From: Mycobacterium sp. DL592
GTDB taxonomy: Bacteria; Actinomycetota; Actinomycetes; Mycobacteriales; Mycobacteriaceae
Assembly (NCBI RefSeq): GCF_011694515.1
Contig: NZ_CP050192.1
Span: forward strand, 1,619,399 to 1,683,398
Direction of reading: 5' to 3'
Length of the DNA: 64,000 nt
The translations under genes were made by a program, and so were the position numbers. This document shows, in pieces, positions 56,632 to 64,000 of the stretch (position 1 is the stretch's first letter; each line of letters opens with the position of its first letter). The notes below the pieces were generated by a model. The model was given only the letters and a program-made list of their open reading frames with translations, was not told the DNA's origin and did not search any database.

Positions 56632-58806
56632 TTGAGCGGAAACGCGGTCCGCCTGACGGCGATCAACAATGTCGAGGCCTACGAGCCACCGCCCATCAGC
56701 TTCGATCCCGGTGAGGCGCCGGGCGAGATCTTCGGCTCCAACGTCTTCACGCTGGCCGAGATGCGCCTGCGGCTGCCCAAGTCGGTGTACAAGTCTGTCG
56801 TTGCCACCATCGAGAAGGGCGCCAAGCTCGACCCGGCCGTGGCCGATGCCGTCGCGTCGGTGATGAAGGACTGGGCGCTGTCCAAGGGGGCGACGCACTA
56901 CGCGCACGTCTTCTACCCGATGACGGGGCTGACCGCCGAGAAGCACGACAGCTTCCTCGACCCGGTCGGCGACGGAACCACCCTCGCCGAGTTCGCGGGC
57001 AAGACCCTGATCCAGGGCGAGCCCGACGCCTCCAGCTTCCCCTCGGGCGGCCTGCGCAGCACCTTCGAGGCGCGGGGTTACACCGGTTGGGATGTCACCA
57101 GCCCGGCCTACATCCTGGAGAACCCCAACGGCAACACGCTGTGCATCCCCACGGTGTTCGTCTCGATGACCGGTGAGGCGCTGGACTACAAGACGCCTCT
57201 GCTGCGCAGCCAGCAGGCCATGGGCGCGCAGGCCGAACGAATCCTGAAGTTGTTCGGGCACAAGGATTTCGACCACATCGTGTCGTTCTGCGGGCCCGAG
57301 CAGGAGTACTTCCTGGTCGACCGTCACTTCTTCCTGGCCCGCCCGGATCTGATCAACGCCGGACGCACGCTGTTCGGCGCGAAGCCGCCCAAGGGCCAGG
57401 AGTTCGACGACCACTACTTCGGCGCCATCCCCGAGCGCGTGCTCGGCTTCATGATGGACACCGAGCGTGAGCTGTTCAAGCTCGGCATTCCGGCCAAGAC
57501 CCGCCACAACGAGGTCGCACCCGGACAGTTCGAGATCGCGCCGATGTTCGAGCGGGCCAACATCGCCGCCGACCACCAGCAGCTGCTGATGACCACGTTC
57601 AAGGCCATCGCCAAGAAGCACGGTATGGAGTGCCTGTTCCACGAGAAGCCGTTCGCCGGCGTCAACGGTTCGGGTAAGCACGTCAACTTCTCACTGGGTA
57701 ACGCGCAGTTCGGTTCGCTGCTGGTGCCCGGTGACACGCCGCATGAGAACGCCCAGTTCCTGGTGTTCTGTGCTGCCGTGATCCGCGCCGTGCACAAGTT
57801 CTCCGGCCTACTGCGGGTGTCGGTGGCCTCGGCCACCAACGACCACCGCCTCGGCGCCAACGAGGCACCGCCGGCGATCATCTCGATCTTCCTCGGCGAC
57901 CAGCTGGCCGACGTGTTCGATCAGATCGCCAAGGGTGCGGCGACATCGTCAAAAGGCAAGGGCACCATGATCATCGGTGTCGACACGCTGCCCGAACTGC
58001 CGACCGATCCGGGCGACCGCAACCGCACCAGCCCATTTGCCTTCACCGGCAACCGTTTCGAGTTCCGTGCGCCGGGCTCGGGCCAGACCATCAACGTGCC
58101 GATGATCATTCTCAACACGATCATGGCGGACTCGCTCGACTACATGGCCACCGTGCTGGAGAGCGCCGTCGCCGATGGCGAGGACTTCGATTCCGCCGTG
58201 CAGAAGCTGCTCACCGAGATCATCACCGAGCACGGCGCCGTCGTGTTCAACGGTGACGGCTACTCGGAGAACTGGCAGATCGAGGCGGCCGCGCGCGGAT
58301 TGCCGAACCTCAAGACGACGCTCGATGCCATCCCGCAGTTGGTGACGCCGGAGGCGATCGAGGTCTTCGAGAAGTATGGCGTCTTCAACTCGCGCGAGCT
58401 GCACAGTCGTGAAGAGGTCCGTTACGAGACCTACGCGCTGACCGTCAACGTCGAGGCCAAGCTGACGCTGGAGATCGGGTCGACGGTGATTCTGCCTGCG
58501 GCCGTTCGGTACCAGACCGAGCTGGCGCAGAACGTCGCGGCGCTGAAGGCGGCCGGTGTGGATGCCGACACCACGCTGCTGGCGACGGTGTCGACGCCGA
58601 TCTCGGAGCTGACGGCAGCGCTGGCAGCGCTCAAGACGGCGCTGGGTGCGCACGGCGGCGACACCGGCAAGGAGGAGGCCGAGCACGCGGCGAGCCTGCT
58701 TCCCTTGATGGACGCGGTGCGTGCGGCGGCCGACACCCTGGAAGGTGTCGTGGCTGACGACCTGTGGCCGCTGCCGACCTATCAGGAGATGCTCTACATC
58801 CTCTGA
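56632..58806 (+). CDS. Type III glutamine synthetase (GlnN)
   Basis: A 724-aa enzyme, the right size for GSIII (about 725 aa) and much longer than GSI. Characteristic GSIII stretches: [21 protein letters not shown] near the N-terminus, [15 protein letters not shown] [28 protein letters not shown] and [17 protein letters not shown] at the active site. It makes glutamine from glutamate and ammonium. I chose the TTG at 56632, preceded by GAAGAGGAAA; a GTG at 56614 and an ATG-like start at 56458 remain possible. A strong hairpin terminator follows the stop. Confidence 0.92.
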   Translation: MSGNAVRLTAINNVEAYEPPPISFDPGEAPGEIFGSNVFTLAEMRLRLPKSVYKSVVATIEKGAKLDPAVADAVASVMKDWALSKGATHYAHVFYPMTGLTAEKHDSFLDPVGDGTTLAEFAGKTLIQGEPDASSFPSGGLRSTFEARGYTGWDVTSPAYILENPNGNTLCIPTVFVSMTGEALDYKTPLLRSQQAMGAQAERILKLFGHKDFDHIVSFCGPEQEYFLVDRHFFLARPDLINAGRTLFGAKPPKGQEFDDHYFGAIPERVLGFMMDTERELFKLGIPAKTRHNEVAPGQFEIAPMFERANIAADHQQLLMTTFKAIAKKHGMECLFHEKPFAGVNGSGKHVNFSLGNAQFGSLLVPGDTPHENAQFLVFCAAVIRAVHKFSGLLRVSVASATNDHRLGANEAPPAIISIFLGDQLADVFDQIAKGAATSSKGKGTMIIGVDTLPELPTDPGDRNRTSPFAFTGNRFEFRAPGSGQTINVPMIILNTIMADSLDYMATVLESAVADGEDFDSAVQKLLTEIITEHGAVVFNGDGYSENWQIEAAARGLPNLKTTLDAIPQLVTPEAIEVFEKYGVFNSRELHSREEVRYETYALTVNVEAKLTLEIGSTVILPAAVRYQTELAQNVAALKAAGVDADTTLLATVSTPISELTAALAALKTALGAHGGDTGKEEAEHAASLLPLMDAVRAAADTLEGVVADDLWPLPTYQEMLYIL

Positions 58807-58821
58807 GATGACGACACGATG

Positions 58822-58852
58822 ATCGGCGCCCGGCGATATGCCGGGCGCCGAT
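58822..58852 (+). terminator. Hairpin terminator after glutamine synthetase III
   Basis: A perfect 13-bp stem (ATCGGCGCCCGGC and its complement) with a 5-nt loop, beginning 15 nt after the stop and followed by ATTTCGTGTT, a short T-rich tail. It sits between two convergent genes and may stop transcription from both sides. Confidence 0.8.
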
Positions 58853-58858
58853 TTCGTG

Positions 58859-59374
58859 TTACCGGCGCGCCAGTGCGAACACCCGCAGTTCTCGGTCGGT
58901 ACGGGTGCGATAGGACTGGTACATCGGGTAGGCCAGGAACCGCTGCAACGCCGGGCCCCGGGCGTCACCCGTCAAAAGTGTTGCCGTCACCGGTATTTCG
59001 ACACCATTGATCGCCACCACAGCTTCGGGATCGGCCAGCAGGTTGGCCGTCCACCCGGGATGGTGCTGCTGGCCGAAGTTGCTGCCGAGCACTAACAGTC
59101 GGTCACCGTCACGTAGATAGCTCAGTGCCGACATTCGGGGCTGGCCTGATTTGCGCCCTGTGGTGGTCAGCAGCAGCTCGGGCAGTGACGTGGGCCCGAA
59201 CAGCGTGAACTTTCCCTTGGTCGCCCGAAGGACCCGACGATCCAGCGGCACGAGCACGCGGATGAACCGTGATCCCACCCGAGACGACGCCAGCGCGTAG
59301 AAGGGACGGAACAGCGTCGAGATTCGTTCGCTGCCCCAATGGGCGTCGGGAAAATCCTGTGGCACGCCTGTCAT
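58859..59374 (-). CDS. Deazaflavin (F420)-dependent nitroreductase-family oxidoreductase
   Basis: A 171-aa split-beta-barrel protein of the Ddn/FDOR-A group. Typical segments are LLLTTTGRKSGQPRMSALSY and VLGSNFGQQHHPGWTANLLA, which bind the F420 phosphate and ring. The frame is open to an upstream start at 59500, but homology begins about MTGVPQDFPDAHWG, so I use the ATG at 59374. Divergent from the PfkB gene with almost no space between starts. Physiological substrate unknown; relatives reduce quinones and activate nitroimidazoles. Confidence 0.88.
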   Translation of the reverse strand: MTGVPQDFPDAHWGSERISTLFRPFYALASSRVGSRFIRVLVPLDRRVLRATKGKFTLFGPTSLPELLLTTTGRKSGQPRMSALSYLRDGDRLLVLGSNFGQQHHPGWTANLLADPEAVVAINGVEIPVTATLLTGDARGPALQRFLAYPMYQSYRTRTDRELRVFALARR

Positions 59375-59414
59375 AGTGCCCGATGTCCCGGGTACGGCCA
59401 CTACGATCTTGCCA

Positions 59415-60260
59415 ATGTCAAGGCCTCCCGCGAAGCCCGCTCCGGGAGTCACCGTGCTGGGCAACCTCGCCATCGACGTGATCGACGGCGGTGACCGCAC
59501 CCCGGGCGGGTGCGCATCGTTCGCGGGAGTGGCGTTGGAGGCCGCGGGTGGCTACGGTCGGATCGTGGGCCTGGCGGCTGCCGAGGACATGTCGTTGTTC
59601 GCGGGACTCATCGAACGGTTCGGCCCGATCCTGACTGTCCTGCCCGCCGACCGCACGAGCTCCTTCCGGCTGGACTATGTCGACGTCGATCACCGCCGGA
59701 TGTCGGTGGAGGCCATCGGCCCGGTCTGGGGAGACGCCGAGATCGAAGCCGCTGACCCGGCCACCACGTGGGTCCATCTGGCGCCGCTGCTGCGCACCGA
59801 CTTCCCGCCGGGCGCGCTGGCGTTGCTCGCGCGGCGCGGCCACCGGGTCGCCTACGACGGGCAGGGCCTCGTGCGGGCCGACCGGCTGGGGCCGCTGGTT
59901 GTCGACCGCCACTATCCGCGCGAACTCCTGGCCGATATCGACATCCTCAAGCTGGCCGAGGACGAGGCGCTGATCGTCGCCGACGGCGACTTCGACGAGG
60001 GCACCGCCCGACAGCTGGGGGTCCCGGAGATCCTGGTGACCTACGGATCGGAAGGCTGCGACATCTATACCGGCGGCAGCTGTGTGCGTGTTCCGGCTGC
60101 GTGGCGGGTCGAAAACGTGCAGACCACCGGGGCCGGCGACATGTTCACCTCGAGCTATGTCGCCAACCGGGCGGCCGGCGCCGATCCCACCTCGGCGGCA
60201 AAGGCCGCCAGTGAACTCGTCGCGGGTGAACTCGAGAAGCGGCGAGGCGACGCACCGTAG
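59415..60260 (+). CDS. PfkB-family carbohydrate/nucleoside kinase
   Basis: A 281-aa ribokinase-fold kinase. The N-terminal VTVLGNLAIDVIDG with GGCASFAGVALEAAGG is the substrate-binding region (PfkB signature 1) and NVQTTGAGDMFTSSYV carries the catalytic Asp and anion hole (signature 2, DTxGAGD variant with Thr-Thr). Start: ATG at 59415 is preferred to an in-frame GTG at 59376, which would nearly abut the divergent gene. Substrate not deducible. Confidence 0.87.
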   Translation: MSRPPAKPAPGVTVLGNLAIDVIDGGDRTPGGCASFAGVALEAAGGYGRIVGLAAAEDMSLFAGLIERFGPILTVLPADRTSSFRLDYVDVDHRRMSVEAIGPVWGDAEIEAADPATTWVHLAPLLRTDFPPGALALLARRGHRVAYDGQGLVRADRLGPLVVDRHYPRELLADIDILKLAEDEALIVADGDFDEGTARQLGVPEILVTYGSEGCDIYTGGSCVRVPAAWRVENVQTTGAGDMFTSSYVANRAAGADPTSAAKAASELVAGELEKRRGDAP

Positions 60261-60292
60261 CCGTGGGCGCGTCCGCAACGCCCGCGGCGACT

Positions 60293-60304
60293 TACTCGCG
60301 AGTA
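60293..60304. promoter_or_regulatory. 12-bp perfect palindrome TACTCGCGAGTA upstream of korA
   Basis: Perfect self-complementary site in the 294-nt gap between the PfkB gene and korA. The TACT...AGTA form looks like an operator of a TetR-type repressor. A hairpin-forming GGGCCC...GGGCCC element lies 97 nt further downstream at 60401-60429, in the probable korA leader. Confidence 0.5.
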
Positions 60305-60554
60305 GCTAAATCTCTTAGAGTTAACACGCCCGTAAAAGTGACGAACGACACATCAGTGTCTCACCTGGCGGTACATCATGGCCGTGAGCTGTGACTTTGG
60401 GCCCTTGACGACGGCGTGTCAGGGCCCATTGGGGGGATGGCTTGCCTAAGAAAGTGCAATAATCGGTACTGCGAGTGACAGCAATTGCACACGGCTGTCC
60501 GATTTCGCTGGCGCGTCGTTGGACCGCGACACGGAATTGGCCCGAGAAGAACCA

Positions 60555-62492
60555 ATGAAAGGCGGGCACGTGGGTCCGAACGGCAACGGGGCTACGGGTA
60601 ACCGGCAGAAACTCGAAAAGGTCGTCATCCGATTCGCCGGTGACTCCGGCGACGGTATGCAGCTCACCGGTGACCGGTTCACCACCGAAGCGGCTCTCTT
60701 CGGCAATGACCTTGCGACACAGCCGAATTACCCCGCCGAGATCCGTGCTCCCCAGGGCACGCTGCCCGGCGTTTCGTCGTTCCAGATCCAGATCGCCGAC
60801 TACGACATCCTTACCGCCGGTGACCGCCCGGACGTGCTGGTCGCCATGAACCCGGCGGCGCTCAAGGCCAACCTCGCCGACCTGCCGCGCGGTGGCCTGG
60901 TGATCGCCAATTCTGACGAGTTCACCAAGCGCAACCTCGCGAAGGTTGGCTACGAGAGCAATCCCCTCGAGAGCGACGAACTCTCCGAGTTCGTGGTGCA
61001 CGCGATCCCGATGACGACGCTGACCCTCGGTGCGGTCGAGGAGATCGGCGCGTCCAAGAAGGACGGTCAGCGGGCCAAGAACATGTTCGCCCTCGGCCTG
61101 CTGTCGTGGATGTACGGCCGGCCCATCGAGACCAGCGAGACGTTCATCCGGGAGAAGTTCGCCCGCAAGCCCGATGTCGCCGAGGCCAACGTGCTGGCGC
61201 TCAAGGCGGGCTGGAACTACGGCGAGACCACCGAGGCGTTCGGCACCACCTACGAGGTGGCCCCGGCCAAGCTGGCTCCCGGCGAGTACCGGCAGATCTC
61301 GGGTAACACCGCTCTGGCCTACGGCGTCATCGCCGCCGGTCAGCTGGCCGACATTCAGGTGATCCTGGGGAGCTACCCGATCACCCCGGCCTCGGACATC
61401 CTGCACGAGCTGTCCAAGCACAAGAACTTCAACATCTTGACCTTCCAGGCCGAGGACGAGATCGCCGGCATCGGTGCCGCTATCGGCGCGTCCTACGGCG
61501 GGGCGCTGGGCGTTACCAGCACCTCGGGTCCCGGCGTCTCCTTGAAGTCGGAGGCCATCGGCCTGGCCGTGATGACCGAACTGCCTCTTCTGGTGATCGA
61601 CGTGCAGCGCGGCGGGCCCTCGACCGGTCTTCCGACCAAGACCGAGCAGTCCGATCTTTTGCAGGCGATGTTCGGCCGCAACGGCGAGTCGCCGGTGGCT
61701 GTTCTGGCTGCGCGCTCCCCGTCGGACTGCTTCGAGGTCGCCATCGAGGCCGCCCGGATCGCGCTGACCTACCGCACGCCGGTGCTGCTGCTGTCCGACG
61801 GCGCGATCGCCAACGGTTCGGAGCCGTGGCGTATCCCCGACGTCGGGGATTTCGCACCGATCGACGCCAACTTCGCCAAGGCGGGGGAGGACTTCGCCCC
61901 CTACAACCGTGACCCGGAGACCCTGGCCCGTCAGTTCGCGATCCCGGGAACTCCCGGTCTGGAGCACCGCATCGGTGGCCTGGAGTCGGCCAACGGCTCG
62001 GGCAACATCTCCTACGAGCCGGCCAACCACGATCTGATGGTCCGGTTGCGTCAGGCCAAGATCGACGGCATCGACGTGCCCGATCTCGAGGTGGACGACC
62101 CGACCGGCGACGCCGAACTCCTGCTCCTAGGCTGGGGTTCGTCGTTCGGACCGATCGGCGAGGCCTGCCGCCGAGCCCGCCGCCGCGGCATCAAGGTGGC
62201 CCACGCCCAGCTGCGTCACCTCAACCCGTTCCCGGCCAACCTCGGTGAGGTGCTGGCGCGCTACCCGAAGGTCGTCGTGCCGGAGATGAACCTCGGCCAG
62301 TTGGCGCTGCTGCTGCGCGGCAAGTACCTGGTCGACATCCAGTCGGTGACCAAGGTGCAGGGCATGGCATTCCTCGCCGACGAGGTCGAGGGCATCATCG
62401 ATGGAGCCCTGAACGGCACGCTCAGGGAGACCGAAAGCGACAAGGCGAAGTTCGCCAGGCTGGCGGCAGCTACCGCGGGAGTGAACGCATGA
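60555..62492 (+). CDS. korA: 2-oxoglutarate:ferredoxin oxidoreductase, alpha (KorA)
   Basis: A 645-aa subunit with a fused N-terminal gamma domain (VVIRFAGDSGDGMQLTGDRF) and the alpha-type pyrophosphate-binding region (ILGSYPITPASDILHEL, TSTSGPGVSLKSEAIGLAV), equal to Rv2455c. With KorB it converts 2-oxoglutarate and CoA to succinyl-CoA while reducing ferredoxin, bypassing the classical dehydrogenase. The start is uncertain: ATG 60555 is used; a GTG at 60570 has a better AAAGGCGGG site. Stop overlaps korB (ATGA). Confidence 0.95.
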   Translation: MKGGHVGPNGNGATGNRQKLEKVVIRFAGDSGDGMQLTGDRFTTEAALFGNDLATQPNYPAEIRAPQGTLPGVSSFQIQIADYDILTAGDRPDVLVAMNPAALKANLADLPRGGLVIANSDEFTKRNLAKVGYESNPLESDELSEFVVHAIPMTTLTLGAVEEIGASKKDGQRAKNMFALGLLSWMYGRPIETSETFIREKFARKPDVAEANVLALKAGWNYGETTEAFGTTYEVAPAKLAPGEYRQISGNTALAYGVIAAGQLADIQVILGSYPITPASDILHELSKHKNFNILTFQAEDEIAGIGAAIGASYGGALGVTSTSGPGVSLKSEAIGLAVMTELPLLVIDVQRGGPSTGLPTKTEQSDLLQAMFGRNGESPVAVLAARSPSDCFEVAIEAARIALTYRTPVLLLSDGAIANGSEPWRIPDVGDFAPIDANFAKAGEDFAPYNRDPETLARQFAIPGTPGLEHRIGGLESANGSGNISYEPANHDLMVRLRQAKIDGIDVPDLEVDDPTGDAELLLLGWGSSFGPIGEACRRARRRGIKVAHAQLRHLNPFPANLGEVLARYPKVVVPEMNLGQLALLLRGKYLVDIQSVTKVQGMAFLADEVEGIIDGALNGTLRETESDKAKFARLAAATAGVNA

Positions 62493-63562
62493 CCGATCTG
62501 ATCGGAACCGACCTTCTGGCACCGGCGTCGAAGACGGCGGGGGTGCCCACCACCGACGCGCCGCAGAAGGCCAAGGACTTCACCACCGACCAGGAGGTGC
62601 GGTGGTGCCCGGGGTGCGGTGACTACGTCATCCTCAACACCATCCGCAACTTCCTGCCCGAGCTCGGGTTGCGCCGGGAGAACATCGCGTTCGTCAGCGG
62701 CATCGGCTGCTCGAGCCGGTTCCCGTACTACCTGGAGAGCTACGGCTTCCACTCGATCCACGGGCGTGCCCCGACCGTTGCGACCGGCCTGGCGCTGGCG
62801 CGCCCCGATCTGTCGGTCTGGGTCGTCACCGGTGACGGCGACGCGCTGTCCATCGGCGGCAACCACCTGATCCACGCGTTGCGCCGCAACGTCAACATCA
62901 CGATCCTGCTGTTCAACAACCGGATCTACGGGCTGACCAAGGGGCAGTACTCGCCGACCTCGGAGGTTGGCAAGGTCACGAAGTCCACCCCGATGGGCTC
63001 GCTGGACTACCCGTTCAACCCGGTGTCGCTGGCGCTGGGCGCCGAGGCGACGTTCGTCGGGCGGGCGCTGGACTCCGACCGTGCGGGCCTGTCCGAAGTG
63101 CTGCGCGCCGCCGCCGAGCACCGGGGTGCTGCACTCGTCGAGATCCTGCAGGACTGCCCGATCTTCAACGACGGCTCCTTCGACGTGCTGCGCAAGGAAG
63201 GCGCCGAGGAGCGGGTCATCAACGTCCGCCAGGGTGAGCCGGTGACATTCGGCGCCAACGGTGAGTACTGCGTGGTCAAGACCGGGTTCGGCCTGGATGT
63301 CGCCAAGACCGCCGACGTGTCCGCCAGTGACATCGTGGTCCACGACGCCCAGATCGACGACCCGGCCTACGCCTTCGCCCTTTCCCGGCTGTCCGACCAG
63401 AACCTCGAGCACACCGTGATGGGCATCTTCCGGCAGGTCAGCCGGCCCGCCTACGACGACGCGGCCCGTGACCAGGTCCTTTCCGCCCGTGAGGCCACCC
63501 CGCACGACCGCCATGCACTGCAGTCACTGCTGCGTGGGCGTGATACCTGGACCGTGGACTAG
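62489..63562 (+). CDS. korB: 2-oxoglutarate:ferredoxin oxidoreductase, beta (KorB)
   Basis: A 357-aa thiamine-diphosphate subunit equal to Rv2454c. CPGCGDYVIL near residue 41 and the downstream GIGCSSRFPYY give cluster-associated Cys residues; VVTGDGDALSIGGNHLIHALRRN is the TPP motif (GDG...N). LFNNRIYGLTKGQYSPTS completes the cofactor site. Co-translated with korA; the next gene, mobA, starts 12 nt later and could be in the same transcript. Confidence 0.96.
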   Translation: MTDLIGTDLLAPASKTAGVPTTDAPQKAKDFTTDQEVRWCPGCGDYVILNTIRNFLPELGLRRENIAFVSGIGCSSRFPYYLESYGFHSIHGRAPTVATGLALARPDLSVWVVTGDGDALSIGGNHLIHALRRNVNITILLFNNRIYGLTKGQYSPTSEVGKVTKSTPMGSLDYPFNPVSLALGAEATFVGRALDSDRAGLSEVLRAAAEHRGAALVEILQDCPIFNDGSFDVLRKEGAEERVINVRQGEPVTFGANGEYCVVKTGFGLDVAKTADVSASDIVVHDAQIDDPAYAFALSRLSDQNLEHTVMGIFRQVSRPAYDDAARDQVLSAREATPHDRHALQSLLRGRDTWTVD

Positions 63563-63574
63563 TCGGGATACGCC

Positions 63575-64000
63575 ATGGGCGCTGACGCTCCGCTGGCCGC
63601 CGTAGTACTGGCGGGCGGTGCGTCGCGCCGCATGGGCCGCGACAAGGCCACCCTGCCGCACCCCAGCGCGGCGACCACCATGGTCGAGCACACCGTCGAG
63701 GTTCTCAGCGCCCGGTGTGCCCCGGTATTCGTGATCGCCGCACCCGGTCAAGCCCTTCCTGCCTTGCCTGCTGAGGTACTGCGTGACGAGGTCCGCGGGG
63801 TCGGTCCGCTGCTGGCCACCGGCCGGGGCCTGCGTGCTGCCGCCGACGCCGGGTTGGAGCGGGCCTTCGTCAGCGCCGTCGACATGCCTTTTCTGTCTGT
63901 CGAAGTCATCGACGCCCTGGCCGACTACGAGGGCGTCGACGTCGTGCTGCCCTGGGACGGCAGGGACCACTACCTCGCCGGCATCTACCGCACCGGGTTG
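63575..64000 (+). CDS. mobA: Molybdenum cofactor guanylyltransferase MobA (3' end outside window)
   Basis: The first 142 residues are visible; the frame is open at the window edge, so the gene is partial only because the sequence ends. [19 protein letters not shown] is the nucleotide-binding GGxSxRMGxDK signature and [10 protein letters not shown] carries the metal-binding Asp. It attaches GMP to molybdopterin to form MGD. Needed by bis-MGD enzymes such as the FdhF encoded about 8 kb upstream. Confidence 0.93.
   Translation, partial: MGADAPLAAVVLAGGASRRMGRDKATLPHPSAATTMVEHTVEVLSARCAPVFVIAAPGQALPALPAEVLRDEVRGVGPLLATGRGLRAAADAGLERAFVSAVDMPFLSVEVIDALADYEGVDVVLPWDGRDHYLAGIYRTGL

Overview
The window is high-GC, densely packed, chromosomal DNA from a fast-growing or environmental mycobacterium (Mycolicibacterium-like). 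The evidence is gene content and order: lipQ, WS/DGAT, plsC, plsB2, ssb-like, ettA, gdh, thioesterase, aglA, glbO, HNH, DUF5130, pepN, a DsbA-like nitroreductase, rpiB, nei, lipP, tig, clpP1, clpP2, clpX, korA, korB and mobA. This is the order I know from the Rv2485c to Rv2453c segment of M. tuberculosis, with extra genes inserted. I see no insertion sequence, prophage, integrase or CRISPR array.

Layout: (1) 1-6.5 kb: tRNA-Arg, a small unknown gene, carboxylesterase LipQ, a lipoprotein-like phosphoesterase and a large PLP amino-acid decarboxylase. (2) 6.6-14.7 kb: a tightly coupled acyl-lipid operon (WS/DGAT, HAD-PlsC, PlsB2), then a CopD/CtaG membrane protein and an SSB paralogue. (3) 14.7-16.6 kb: a CYP144-like P450 divergent from a TetR regulator, with a perfect palindrome at the junction. 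(4) 16.6-25 kb: EttA, the giant NAD-glutamate dehydrogenase, a thioesterase and two conserved small proteins. (5) 25-32.9 kb: aglA with its TetR gene, truncated haemoglobin GlbO, two HNH proteins flanking a respiratory-supercomplex pair (CtaJ-like and DUF5130), PepN and the mycothiol-dependent nitroreductase homologue. (6) 32.9-36.7 kb: an accessory operon of NCS1 permease, yeast-Fcy1-type cytosine deaminase and Fe(II)/2OG oxygenase, then an aldo/keto reductase and TetR pair with two identical-arm operators. (7) 37.2-42.5 kb: rpiB and nei, a three-gene operon built around a b6-like di-haem cytochrome b, a Gly-rich DUF1542-like protein, and LipP. (8) 42.7-50.6 kb: a membrane alpha/beta-hydrolase lacking its nucleophile serine, an Ala-rich exported protein, tRNA-Gly and tRNA-Pro, and tig, clpP1, clpP2, clpX. 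(9) 50.6-64 kb: an R2-like protein that has lost most di-metal ligands with an SCP2-like partner, FdhD/FdhF, a second Ala-rich exported protein, type III glutamine synthetase, an F420-type oxidoreductase, a PfkB kinase, KorAB and the start of mobA.

Functional themes: triacylglycerol and phospholipid acylation; nitrogen and 2-oxoglutarate metabolism (gdh, glutamine synthetase III, KorAB); proteostasis (trigger factor and Clp); membrane electron transfer (ctaJ/DUF5130, CtaG/CopD, split cytochrome b, FdhF with MobA and FdhD). The best candidates for undescribed biology are the permease-deaminase-2OG oxygenase operon, the split cytochrome b operon, and the ligand-depleted R2-like/SCP2 pair.
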